From Psoroptes ovis (lineage: Eukaryota; Arthropoda; Arachnida; Sarcoptiformes; Psoroptidae), in the NCBI GenBank assembly GCA_002943765.1, contig PQWQ01000002.1, forward strand, positions 2,046,001-2,110,000: DNA of 64,000 nt. The letters run 5' to 3'. Shown here piece after piece: positions 11,401 to 23,180 of this stretch. Numbering within the stretch: position 1 is the stretch's first letter; every line of letters starts with the position of its first letter. The notes under the pieces were generated by a model. It searched no databases. It saw nothing but the letters and a program-made list of their open reading frames with translations, and was not told the DNA's origin. A program made the position numbers and the translations under genes.

Positions 11401-11747
11401 TCATGAACCGAATTCAATTTTTCATCATAACGTCGATATTTGTTCATGATTTTATCATATTTTCCTTGGTAGTCTTGATTGATCAATTTGAATTGTTCTT
11501 CGTCAAAAACTTTGTTATTTTCTTTTGAAAATTTTAATCTTTCTTCATATAATTTTTGATATTGGTCAATATCCTCTGATAATTTTCTGAATTTTGTCAT
11601 GAAATCGTACGGAGCACATCTTGAATCGTTGAAGATTCTCGTTATGGTTGCTCGAATCGATGATTTTTTCTTTTCTAATTCATTGTTTGGTGTGAGACGA
11701 GTATTCCCATCAGTTGGGTTTTCAATTGCGTCTTGGAAATCTTCCAT
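8337..11747 (-). CDS. Retrotransposon gag-protease-RT polyprotein (RNase H cut by frameshift)
   Basis: 1136 codons. Residues 1-115 are charged and helical; about 117-213 are Asn-rich with 21-residue repeats. At 230-300 a segment (KKFDGK, NFREFF, later YNQAKMKLKNHF) resembles the DUF1759 gag domain of BEL/Pao elements. Three cysteine knuckles follow: CYFCNNNSHNTIDC (439-452), CRNCFKPNHKALDC (471-484) and CGICSQKHHALYC (490-502). The aspartic protease has DTGSG at 636-640. The reverse transcriptase (about 780-1040) has LCIDYRKLNN, STLDVSQGFHH, MPFGMKNSP and the catalytic YIDD at 939-942, all Gypsy-like. RNase H begins at YTDAC (Asp 1088) and leaves frame after about residue 1110, ending in unrelated residues. 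The continuation lies in the overlapping ORF 6920-8437. The start is the first Met after the 5' LTR. Confidence 0.93.
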   Translation of the reverse strand: MEDFQDAIENPTDGNTRLTPNNELEKKKSSIRATITRIFNDSRCAPYDFMTKFRKLSEDIDQYQKLYEERLKFSKENNKVFDEEQFKLINQDYQGKYDKIMNKYRRYDEKLNSVHESNDDNDNPNSNNIVNDNINNNDNNNNNNPNPNNIVNDNINNNDNNNNNNPNPNNIVNDNINNNNNNNNNNPNSNNIVNNNTNYNNDNNNNNNNNNFNSSINEYYSELRTYEQLKYLKKFDGKFLNFREFFTPLEKVLDQSNMPELTKLHILKDKLDEKTVRLIESYYDLNDYNQAKMKLKNHFFNENEIFNRILKDFANEKPIEDDFDEKQIDKLLENIERTYKILNSSQANDQIKDKFKLMIGSKLSNSLFQKIRTVTDKKVEEIIGVLKECHLIAKERKESIHLLANYEVTQTRQTNNRIRNNNNNSNNRTYSTTINRFMCYFCNNNSHNTIDCRAQIPPLEKKRIIDNRNLCRNCFKPNHKALDCRNNRRCGICSQKHHALYCHHNNNNFDRTRTNNTNRDNSHNNNQNFLVTQTEINNQTPSLPLNESDSNAQQPNVNETNQEQILERNFFVNYSDDESVIGLHAFENYQITTNQNIIDKINQNEKKYNKTYEELKIPPLKIRGQINDHQCELTIDTGSGINIMTPAISKYLNLKHEKVDIGLILLGEKKKIKNMAIVKVKIGEIEKNLKFFITEHFYDIIIISRSTMVLFQIHLEIKDNGIFPKQIYKSETYSAETSEFEADPKNKRLKSLLTCYQQAFATDKNDIGCIKNEKARILLNNEMPISLKPYPCSRDDQRIINDEINRLLKIGIIKKSNSPFHFPVVLVDKRDEGKKTRLCIDYRKLNNVTISEHYPMPKFEDIEDRLLNAKIFSTLDVSQGFHHIEIHENDQYKTSFITQFEQFEWTRMPFGMKNSPMIFQRILWNILKKYELHHFSHNYIDDIIVFSNSEEEHYQHLELILSAMVKENIKLKTSKCEFNKKTVNYLGHQISENGISPINHNVIAILNANPPKTIRELKGFLGQINYYHKFIPNRAKITYNLTELLKKNTKWEWTPKHQQEFDNLKSIISNEPILKIFDPSLPIRIYTDACSYGIGAILKQQQTNGQEHPVLFKKVIILSKKLFRFRIGVFGRIRSH
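11169..11385 (-). repeat. 63-bp tandem repeats (about 4 copies) in gag
   Basis: On the plus strand a GACAATATT-G/ATTGG unit recurs at 11169, 11232, 11295 and 11358, exactly 63 bases apart. Each unit encodes 21 residues (NIVNDNINNN type) of the Asn-rich gag linker. The copies are nearly identical and in frame, so the linker grew by whole-unit duplication. Confidence 0.9.
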
Positions 11748-11828
11748 TTTTCAGCTATAACTTTTCTTCTTTTTTTTTTTTTTATTTGCAGCCAATATTA
11801 GCCAAACAGATTCAATATCTTGCTGGCT

Positions 11829-12061
11829 TATCGTAAAAAACACAATTTTAAATTTTATTTTTAATAATTTTTATTTATTTTAGTTTAATTTTAATTATTT
11901 TTCTTAATTTTAATATTTTTCTACAGTGTGAGGTAGATGATTCTTCAAAGCAGAATGACTGATGAAATGTTAATTTTTCAACATTTCAATATTTCAACGG
12001 TTTTTTATGGGGATATTCATAAACAACGACTTTCATGATTTTTTTAAGCTTTTTCTTGACA
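11829..12061 (-). repeat. 5' LTR of the retrotransposon
   Basis: A 233-bp direct repeat, identical by eye to 6705-6937. On the minus strand it starts TGTCAAG and ends TACGATA. It holds a TCAGTC initiator-like site and several AATAAA motifs in its A-rich second half, so promoter and polyadenylation signals are plausible. Confidence 0.95.
11957..11962 (-). promoter_or_regulatory. Initiator-like TCAGTC in the 5' LTR
   Basis: Sense-strand TCAGTC within the LTR resembles the TCAGT initiator used by several Gypsy-class elements and arthropod promoters. This is a candidate start site by motif only. Confidence 0.3.
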
Positions 12062-12652
12062 TATAGATGTGAATAATTTGAATTAATTTAATGGTTTATC
12101 ATTTAATTTCTTAGATGAGAAAAAAAACAAAAATTCAATAAATTATCGAAAATTTCCATTGAATTCTCAGGTGAAAGCAACGATATTAGATCAGGTTTAT
12201 GACACTCCAATCATAATTATTGTTAGTATTTGTTTTAGATTTAAAATTTCATTCGACGACTTAATGCTTGGTTGTTTACATTAACAAATATAGTAATATG
12301 ACATAAATGAATATTTATTAGGTAAAATTGTGGAAAATGAAAAAAGAATTCAACTGGTTGTATCAGTCAGTACCTAGAAAAAAAATCTGCTAAAGCTAAA
12401 TCAAATCAACACATCTCTTAAGTTTTTAGAAAATGATAACAACCAAGACTATGATGATGATGATGACATTGCGATAATAGGAAATAGTAAGGTAAGGTAA
12501 GGGGTTTATTATGATGATAATTCTACTGTTTTATGTTTATATGAATCAAAGAAGATTTGAGATTTTATTTCTTACTTATCCAGCAAAAAATATTCGGTGA
12601 CACTACGATCACACACAGATTTGTGTATAGATAGATACATAAGACAGCGAAA

Positions 12653-12832
12653 ATGGCGTCAGAACAAATTAGAATAGCTTCATCATCAATAGGCATAGTT
12701 GCGCCATCATTGCCTTTGACCTTTTTCCGCGACATTGACAAAGAAAAACTGAGACTGATTACACTGAGCCGTGTGTCACTTTTTTTGGGCATCTTTTTTT
12801 TATTGAACATAATAAAAAAAATTATTTTATAA
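12653..12832 (+). CDS. Candidate small ORF (59 aa) with a C-terminal membrane segment, unidentified
   Basis: A 59-codon plus-strand ORF starting MASEQIRIASSS, then FFRDIDKEKLRLITLSR, then a hydrophobic stretch (about residues 43-59, VSLFLGIFFLLNIIKK) and a stop. G+C is clearly higher than in the surrounding intron. The opposite strand is also open across the same bases (96 codons from 12855 down to 12565, containing MSRKKVKGNDGA and a hydrophobic tail), with a GTAAGA donor-like site near its end. I recognise neither product. It could be a small gene nested in the FHOD intron, an exon on the minus strand or an old insertion. I slightly favour the plus strand because of its balanced composition, but this is a guess. 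Confidence 0.25.
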   Translation: MASEQIRIASSSIGIVAPSLPLTFFRDIDKEKLRLITLSRVSLFLGIFFLLNIIKKIIL

Positions 12833-15800
12833 TGTTTTATCTGATTTTCATTCATATATAAAACGAAATGAATAACTCCTAATCATTGAATAATTAATTA
12901 TCAAGGTAAGAATGATTTCTTTCTTTTTATCAATTTTTTTATGAGAATGTCGCCAAATTCTATTCGCATGTTTTGTACAATTAATAATTACAATTTCAAT
13001 GGAATCAACAAATCAAGATTATATTTATTATTATTTCATTGAATATTTGTGTATGTTGATTGCTAATTGAGAAAATTCTCCATTTCCAATGAAAAAACTA
13101 GGTGCAATCAACTTTCAATTCTTATTTTGATCATCATTACACATTACATCCTTTTTATCATTCGAATAAAATTGAATTTGGGATCATATTTCGATATGAA
13201 TTTGAAGACGGAAAAGAAATACGAATGGTAACACACAGGCGCACCAGTAGGAGCATACACACGCAGAGGATCACTAGTTAATCACCAACACCAACACACA
13301 ATTACATAATATTGATTGGTACGAATTTCGATATTATGTCATGTTATGGTGGAAAAATATTCAATTTACCAAAATCTATTGAATAAATAAACGAATATCA
13401 GATTCGAGAGAAAAATTGATGTAAAAATTGCAAAATAAATAAAACCAATTCAATGCAATGAACGGCTTTTTTTTGGCTAAAAAAATATGCATAAATCGAT
13501 GCTTAAAAATTGCAATCTTTCTACTTGTACTGATTTAATTTGGTCAACGGAAAATTTACATTCAAAAGAAGATGAAAAAGAAAAAAATATTAAGCGTGAT
13601 GTTAATTAAAGTTGAATAACATCTTATGTGTGTAGTGGATAAAGATAAAGCAGAAAAAAAATGTTTGTCCACTTTTGAAAAATTCACCACCATTCACCAC
13701 AATTGCGAATTTCAAAATGTTAATTTTCAAGAAAAATAAAAAAAAATTTAAAATTTTTGAATAATCAATTTATTATTATCATTACTGAATGAATATAAAA
13801 AAAAAATTTCCAATTTGGCCAGCAAACAAACAAACAAGCAATAAGCAAAAAAAATTATGGATAAAATAAAAAACCATGAAGAAGATTTACGAAAATTCTT
13901 TGCCTAAATTCAGCAAGAAGATGGTGAAGAAGAAGTAGGAAAAAATTCAGGCCAAATTTTCATATTCAGATTAAGCTTCCATTGGCAAAGAAGTAAAGTG
14001 GTTATAAGGTACCGTTTATTTTTTTTACATAAATTCAGTTCTCATCATCATTTTTTTCTCATTTCCAAATGATGATGATGATATATCTTAGTCAAGCAAA
14101 AACATATGGAAAAGAAAAAAATAAATGAATAAATATGGCATAATAAGATGTGTTGATAATGTGTACTCTACCAACAACAACAAGCAAGGTAGAAATGTAA
14201 AATCAACTGAATGGATTTGCTTGATTTTTTTTTGTTCAGTTGGACGGTATATAGACGTTTGATTTTTGATATTGATGTTATTTTTTATTCATTCATACAT
14301 TCATTTATTCAATTCAATATATCAAATAATCAACTTTGGCCATATATTTAGCCAGAGGTTATTTTTTTCAAATTTTTTTTTTTTGCCAAGCAAATAACAT
14401 CTTAACATCAAAACATAGAATGTATGTAAATATATGAGTGTGTGAGTTGTGTTTGGTAAATATTAAATCAAAATTATCATTATTCTTTGATGATGCTAAA
14501 ACAAAATCGGTTGTCGGTTTTAGTAAATATCATCAATTCAAAAAAATTCATTTAATCAGAGGAAGAAGAAGGAGAAAAAATGGTAAATATATTACAAAAT
14601 ATCATTATTGTTATTGTACCAGAGATACGAAAATTATTTAGATTCTAATTTGTTTGTTTTTATTTATTTTTATTTGTTCATTATTTGTTTGTTTTCTCAT
14701 TGAATAATTGATGTATTTTATTTTATAAATATTTTTTTCGTTAACATTTGAAATATATTCATTTCAAATCGTTTTGTTTTTACTTCCTACCCACATCAAA
14801 AGCGATGATAAACTGAATTTATATATGTTATGAATACCAAACAAGATAATAGATTAAACATAGATATTTCTATATTGGATAAATAAATTGTTTCAAATAA
14901 ATCTACCTATCTGTATTTGTATTAGTATATCAGTATTACTCAATCTGACAAATGGGGGTAGGATATATATTCAATTTCAAACGGTCAAATGTAATTTATA
15001 AATATGTGAATGATTATTCAAGTATTTTTTTCCATTTCAAGTAAAAAAAAAAATCATGACTTTTGCGTAACCAAAAAATTATTCCTATTAATCTAGATGG
15101 ACTGATAGACAAATAACATCAAACGATAACATCATTTTCGAATCGAATACATAAATGTAATGAAATAATAATTATAATTCCGAGATCTAAATAATTTGAT
15201 GATCAAATCTTCAAACATGAATAAATATGTGCATGGAATAATTTTAGATGAAGAAGAATCAATAGATTGTTTAGAAATTAATTAAACGAAAAATTATCAT
15301 GAGATAGTAATAATAATTTCACATTTGACAACATATTCAACGACATAACATGATCACATTATCTTACATAAAGCTTAATGATTGAATAATCACCACCATT
15401 GCTACCTACGAATTTTCGTTTATTAATTCTCAACATGACAACCACAACAATGATGATGATAATTTGAATGGAACAGAGAGCAAAGCAAACAACACATCAT
15501 TATTTTTGTGTTAAAAAATAGATTTATCAATCTTTTTTTTTTGTTCCATTTTGATTAATTCTACACAAACAATATCATCAAATATTTTGTAAGCAATGAT
15601 TAATTCATTCATTGAAATGAATTGAAACTCAATGATAATGATAATGCTCAGATTTCGAAAAAAATTGAATGAAGAAAAATGATAATAAATGACATGTGAT
15701 ATACAAATAAAAGTATGAACATTAATTTTAATTTTGTTAAATCTGAATTTAGAATCGACTATTGATTTATGACATAATTTATTTATAAATTAATTATATG

Positions 15801-17871
15801 CTCAATATGACAATGAAATGCATTCGATAATGGTAAAAATAATATTTTTTCTAGATTGAAATTCCGTGAAATTTTTTTCTACATCGACTTTGAAATGAAT
15901 ATAATTTCAATTTTTTTCACAAGAGATTGTATCATTGATAATATTTATCATCAATTATCATCACATATGCAACAATTTCCAACTAAAATGAATTAGGTTG
16001 TGATTAATCCTTTGATTTTCAAAAAAAAAGTTGGCGTTTAAATTATTGTCATTATTTTGATCTTGAATTTTTCTTTAAAAATCTTTCCCTTTTTTCGATA
16101 TCAAATATCATGTAAATAAAATCTTGGGATATAAATAAATATGCAAATGTAACGTAATTCAAATTTCACATGAAGAACATGTCAAAACATTTATCAATTC
16201 TGATTTTGTTTGAATGATTGTATTAAATTCAATTACAATCAATTTTTTGCACAAAATTTGATGTCACAACAAGCTTAGGATTCACGAAAAAAAAATCAGA
16301 TTATTCAATTAAGATTGAATCAATTTTATTAAGAAAAAAATTTTGAAAAAATAGGACACTAATTGGATTGAAAAATAGAATTTTTTATGAATAAAATTGA
16401 ATAATAAAATCGAGGGATTATCCATTGGAATCTATCAAAAGGCACAACAAGATTGAGATAATCAAAACAAAAATTGAAAAATACAAGAAACGGGCACAAT
16501 TTGTTCAATTTTTGCAATTAGATAACAAATTTATGATTATTCGGATTTGCTATGGAATATCTTCAAAAAAAAAAAAAAAAAAGAAAAAAAATCTTCAAAA
16601 TCTTGATCCAATTTCAAGATTAAATCAGATACAATCAAATCATCATCATCAATGTGTACATCATTGATTGAAGACAATTAATTTACAATGAGCAGATGGT
16701 CAAATTGCTGGATCCTTTACGAACAAAATATATAATGTGTTAATTGATTTAAGCAGCAATAATATTAAATTGATCGAAATTTTCGATTACAGGAAAAACT
16801 ATGCATCATTATACTATCATTTAATATTAATCAATAAAATTAATCGAATCAAATATCAATAAAAACAACAACAATGAAAATTTTCAAATTCAAAAACAAG
16901 ATACAGATGTTACTGATTAATTTACTGTATATCATTTACTAATGTTCAATACTTGTGTATTTTTATTTCATTATTATTATTAACATAATTTGAAATATAA
17001 ATAAAATAAAATACATTCTCAATGGCAAATATAAATAGATAGATGGCCAAAGAAAAATTTGAAAAAATATACATTCACCTGTCATAAAACAGACGCAAAT
17101 ATTCGACAAAAAAAAAAAAAACAATCAAAGTCATCAAAAAAAAAAAAAAAAAAATTTCATTATATTCAGTTGTAAATGAATGAATCACGATCTCATTCAT
17201 TCATTTATTTATTTGATGATATATACAACACAAATATCATTTATTTATTATAATCAATGAATTCGTATTTGGGGAATGAAAACGAATGAAATTCAGAAAA
17301 TTCCACAGTTGAATTCAACGTGAATATTATCATTTTCAGTCAACCATTACACATATTTTTCTAGCTTTTCAATGTAAAAGCTAAAAAAAAACAAAAGCAA
17401 ATAAAAACCAATTCATCCTTGCAAATGTGCATTTGCGTATATGGAATTCATATGAACGCACACAAACAAACAAAAATGTGATTAAAATTTACGATTAGAT
17501 TTCAAATGAATAAATGAATGAATGAATGTCGATTCATAAAATGTGATTTACCTTATTGTTATTCTCTCATTCATTTGAAATGTGTTTGACTGCATGTAAG
17601 TGCACACACACGAACATTTTACAAAAAACAAATCGAAAAATTATTGTCATTATTTTTTCTATTTTATTTCGGAAATTCATTAAATTGAAATAATTTCTGA
17701 ACTTTTAATTTCATTTCTATTATTTCCAGTAATTCTGATTAACAACAACAATCGATAATGAATCATTTATTATGCTTGATCGCGTTTGTGATAAATTTTT
17801 AATTATAATTATCATTTTTTCCCAATTATTTGCTAAGCAATTTTTTAAGCCACAATCGATTGATAATTATC

Positions 17872-17874
<3 letters not shown>

Positions 17875-17902
<28 letters not shown>
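17875..17902. repeat. (GT)14 microsatellite
   Basis: Fourteen uninterrupted GT units in FHOD intron 1. Confidence 0.95.
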
Positions 17903-17905
<3 letters not shown>

Positions 17906-20900
17906 ATGTATTGACGACTGAAATCGTTGAATGAAATCAAGTGATTTCGACTGAATTTTCATTTCAAAAAAAAACAATCTTTTCAATACGGAATTCTTGC
18001 AAATTTTTTAGCAAAAATTTTCAATGAACAAAATTGACAAAATGAAATTATGATCAATAAACTTTTTCATTGTCATTGATTGTTTATTATTGACAGAAAA
18101 AAATGTCAATTTTTTCACTTTTTTTCAATATATCAGACAATTGTTTGTTTAAGGGTATATATAAATGTCATAATATGACAATGTCAATATCGCTTTATTT
18201 GATATTATTGATGGAAATTGTCAATAGAGATATTGACAAAAGCAAAAAAGAAAAAAAAAACAGATGCCAATACACTTTAAATTTATTTGATAATAAAACA
18301 TCATGAAAACAATATATTGATTCATTCAATTTTGAATTGTGCTATTATTATTCAATAGAATGTAATGTGAAAATATGAACATATTTGCAGGTGCAAATTC
18401 AATGATAAAGATTCACTCATTGAAAATATGGCAATAAAAAAAATTCTTGTCATTTTTACGAGATTCTTTATTGGTTTAAATGAGCTGAAAGAATTAGGAA
18501 CAAATAGAGATTAATTCAAAAAAATAGGTTAAGAGTGAAAATATTTCTGATTTAATGCCAATCATTGACAATATGCAATTCGTTGAAAAAAAAGGAAAAA
18601 AAATTCAAAGAATCAATTTCAATCAAGCCAAAAGATGTTTCAATGTTCTTGATCTTGAATTATTCAACCTACAAACACACACACACATACACAGCTAATT
18701 TTTACGACAATTCCTGAAATTTTTATTGATTTTACTTCTTTGAAAAAAAAACGAAAAAATTCATTTTTATATGGCAAACGAAATAGATTCGAACAGAGAA
18801 AATATTGTTTATTTTGTAATTAAACGAAAAAAAAACAAGGAAGGATTATGCGGACATTTACGAAAAACATTCATATATAATATTTTAAAACCATGTTCAA
18901 TTGATGAATTTAACCTTAAAAAAAAAAATATTTGGCAAATGTTTGGTGTTTTTTCCATCTATACATATTCGAAGATTCAAGAAAAAAAACATATTCGTAA
19001 ATGGCAGAAATTCGTTTTTTTTTTGGTAAAACCAGTTTCATTTAGTAAATGAATTGGAATCAAATATTATCACATCAAAACAACAAACAAACAAACAGCA
19101 AAGACAACAAGGCTAAAGTTTTATCGATTATTTATTTATTTTTTAATAAAAAATATTCATTCAAACATATGAAAAATACAAAATATTTTGTGCGAATTTT
19201 TTTTCTATATTCCATTTCGGATATTGAAATAAATCATTCAAATGAATTTATTAGGTTACAAATGGAAATAAAACAGAAAAAAGACCAAAAAATCCCTGAA
19301 ATTATCAAATCAAACTAAACATAAACAAACAAACGAAAAAATCAATCAAAACAAATTCGTAACTATTAATTTCTATTGAATAATAAACAAAAAACTCATT
19401 CAGAAACATTCATTGAAACGTAATAATGCAATTATTCTGGGCTACAATGTACAACAAAAAACTAAAATCAAACTCAAGAATATAAACACAAACAAACACA
19501 CATTGAAACATTCATAGATGTAACAAATAAACAGTCAAATTGATAAATGATGTTTATTTGTATACAAACAAATGTTAGTTTCCAAAAAGTTTTTGGTTTT
19601 TTTTTTGATAATTTTACATTTGTTTGTATCAAATTTATGATTGTTTTGACTGGAAACAAAATTTGAACGAGAATTATTGAATGAATGAATGTATTATGAG
19701 TAAATATTAGTGTGATATTTTTGCTCATATTTTCAACGGTAATGAATTCAAGAGAAAAAATAGCAAAATATCAACAAGTATTTGTGAAAAATGAACACGA
19801 TGATAATGGGGGGAAAAATCTCTTGAATTCAAAATTTTTTTCAGGAAAAAAGTTGAATTTTTACCGAATCATAATTTTTTATTTTTTCAATGAATTATGA
19901 TTTTTATATTTCTATTTTTTAGAGCTAACTTGTCAATCTTTGGCAAAAAAAAAAAATTAAATTATGAAAAATATAAAATAAAATAAATTTGGTAGAAATT
20001 TGCTAAAAAATAAATTTAAAAAAAAAAAATTCAACCAAAATTTGTTAGAAAATCAATTTTTCAAATTTTTCGAGCAACAAGTGGTTGATAGAAAGATAGA
20101 ATAAAATTCCTTGATACGAGTAATTTAGATAAATCAATTGAAAATTAGTTTTAATTTAAAATTATGATTTTCGATAATAATTTTAATTGCATAATTTATG
20201 AACTTAATGGCCATTAATAATTTTTTTAAGAAAATTTTTTATGAATCGATAATGATTTTTTATGCGCTTTGAAATTCAATTTTCAAATTTTCAAAATTAT
20301 TATTGAACACACTGATTGGTTGGTAAATTGGAAATTTTTTGAGAATAGGAAAAATAATAATATTCCACTCTCTATTTAACCTTTTAACCTGGTGGCATTG
20401 ATTTTTTTGATTTGCGAAAACAACCAAATTTGTGTTCAAAAAATTTTTATTTTGTAAGGAATTAATAGAAAATAATCTGGTAAAAGCTTTATTTTATTTC
20501 ATTTTTGGGTAAGTAATGTCTAAATCATCATCATCATCATCATCATAGTAATCGTCGTCGAAATAATATTAACAATCATTAAAAATAATATAAACAACAA
20601 CATCAACAAATCAACCTAACAAAAAATTTTATTTATTTATTTTAAGGTAAAACAAATCTTATGTTGGGGAGAGAGCTGAGAGAGAGTTGAGTTGTATAAG
20701 GTTCAAAGTAAAAAAAGATTTATTCCTCATTTTTTCTTTAAATAACCAAAATATATTTAAGGTTATGTATACAAGTTTTTTTTCGCTTCATTCGATTAAT
20801 ACATTTATAATACAAGTCAGGAAGTATATACAACACTACATTCAGCAAAATACATTCTTGATGATAATAATAATGAAATAATGATAAATAAATATGGATG

Positions 20901-23158
20901 CACGATTCTCAACGTATTTTGTATTTTATTTATTTTCGATAAAAATAATGAAAAAAGAATTGAATTGCTGATGTTCAAATTTTTATAAATATTTACAAAA
21001 GTGCATTTTATAATTTCTAGGCTTCATTAGTCTATGTGAATTTCATGACCAAATGAAGAAGAAAGAAAATAAAATGTTCAATAGACGTCAATATATAAGT
21101 CAATGGTTAACAATGATGATGATTTTTTAAACTTTACCAAGGTGGTGATTGAATAAATGCGGCAATCAATTCATTATTATAAATAAATCAATGAATCAAT
21201 TGATGAGAATATGATTTGTTACGATTTGTTTGGTGTGGTTCTTTAGGTTTTCCTTTTGTCGACGATTCGCATTCAAACAAAATTTTTGAATGAAAAAAAG
21301 AAATCATTCAGAATGAATGATGAAAGACAAATTGGAATTTTTTCCTTCTCGGAATTAAATGAATAAGATGGACAAAATGGAACACCACAAACAAACATAA
21401 AGTAATTTTATAAATGATTCATTATAATGAATCTAAGAGGAATTTTCAGAAATCATTCGATTACTTTTTTGATATAATCAAATAGATATATTTTGCTCGA
21501 AATATCCATTATATTTGTCCGGGTATTTAATGATAAAATAATTGACCGATTCATTTGCCATTCATCTTCACCTATCTATCTCTCTATCTTTCCTATTTCT
21601 ATTTAACCAAATAAATAAATAAATGAGAAAAAAAAACATCAAAACATTTAAACATTTATTATTATTGTTTTGAAATTTTCGATGAAAAACATTTTCTTGC
21701 TATTATCATTATTATCTTTAATACAATGTACTTAAGCAAGTATTATTATTATTATTGCGATAATCATAATAATTAAAAATGTACCGACGATAAAAAACAC
21801 CAACACCAATAACAACAACAACAATAAATAAGAAAGAAAACAATTAAGATTTGCTTTTTCGAATTAATGTTGAGTAACATTGAATTTATTTAACCTTACT
21901 GACCAGATAAGAAATTCGGTCAAAATCAAATCTACATTACAATGTTATCAATTTGATATGTATTCAATGTTAAAACATATATCTATTATTATTATTATAA
22001 AATGGTATGAATGAAATTGAAACAAAATTAACAAAAAAAAAGCAAAAACTAATAATAAAAATAATATATAAAATTAAATGAACTAAATACATAGAAACAC
22101 ACACACACAGAGATTTTTTTCCTAAATTTTACATTACAATACAGTTATTTGAATCAAAACTATTATACAATAGCTATGCTAAAACGAATGAATTCGAGAT
22201 TTGCACCAGAAAATGGAAACGCACCTAAAATACAAATTTTCACATATCTACGTAACCATTGAACAAACGAATAATTTACCAGCATATGTGTGTGTGTATT
22301 GGTATAGACTTATACTTGAAAAATACTTGGAAATATATCCAACACCACCACCACCACCACCATATCAAAAACAACAGCAATAATGATAGTGTTAATCAAA
22401 TTTTTTCTTATTCATTCATTGTTATTATTATTCAAGAACATTTAAAATATATATTATTGAACTATTTCACCTTATATGAGAAATAAGTTATTTATTGTTT
22501 TATTTAGAAAAATAAATGGAAAAATATCCTGATAATGATGATTATTATTATTATCATGATTGTATTGTGAATGATCATTATAATCATCATCATCATTGGT
22601 TTGCTGGTTCATGGTGTAAAACCATAAACATCATTCCAAATATTTTTATTTTCTTATTTAAAACTGTATGGTTGCGTTTGGTCGTCTCTCGCTCTCCCTC
22701 TCTAGCTGGCTCGCTGGCTCGGACACACATGCACAAAATCCATTTATTAATTCATACATTTCTAAATAATATTTTGATTATTGTTCACGGGAAAAATTTG
22801 AAAAAAAATAATGATGATGATGGTCATATTACTAAAGATTTCAGATGAAATTGAGAATCATCATTTGAAAAAAGAAAATCATTTTTTTTCAAATAATATT
22901 TTACCCAAGCAGATGAACTGAATAATACTTAACTGAAACAGACACTTTTTAATGTGTATGTGTATATGAATTACTCAATAATTCATAATTATTATTATTT
23001 TTCAACCAGAGAAAAGAAAAATGAAAATTTTTTCTCTTGATGTTGCTGGATGATGATGATCATCATCATAATGATAATGATGACCCAATGGTTTAATTCT
23101 CATTCTTTTTTCTCCATTTTTTAATTTAAATTATTGTTTATTAATATTAATATCCAAC

Positions 23159-23180
23159 AAAAAAAAAAAAAAAAAAAAAA
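23159..23180. repeat. Poly-A run of 22
   Basis: Uninterrupted A tract. It has no target duplication or adjoining coding remnant that would mark a retroposed copy. Confidence 0.9.

Larger units (their letters stand above)
6705..12061 (-). mobile_element. LTR retrotransposon, Ty3/Gypsy-type pol, 5.36 kb, in FHOD intron 1
   Basis: A complete LTR retrotransposon transcribed on the minus strand, the same sense as its host gene FHOD. Two 233-bp LTRs, identical by eye, flank gag, protease, reverse transcriptase, RNase H and integrase in the Gypsy order (integrase last). On the minus strand the LTR begins TGTC and ends GATA, an almost perfect terminal inverted repeat. Both outer flanks carry TATA, compatible with a 4-bp target duplication, although the target is itself an AT repeat. 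A polypurine tract abuts the 3' LTR. No env-like third ORF is seen. The reading frame is broken once within RNase H. A primer-binding site matching a tRNA 3' end was not recognised after the 5' LTR. Identical LTRs imply a recent insertion. Confidence 0.95.

Noticed and set aside
11064..11528. Hydrophobic Val/Ile-rich plus-strand frame of 154 codons
   Set aside because: It is the antisense of the Asn-codon repeats in gag; the hydrophobic residues are a mirror of the repeats.
22516..22848. 110-codon plus-strand frame with YYYYHD and HHHH runs
   Set aside because: It reads through TAT/CAT simple repeats and the CT-rich cluster. No conserved segment.
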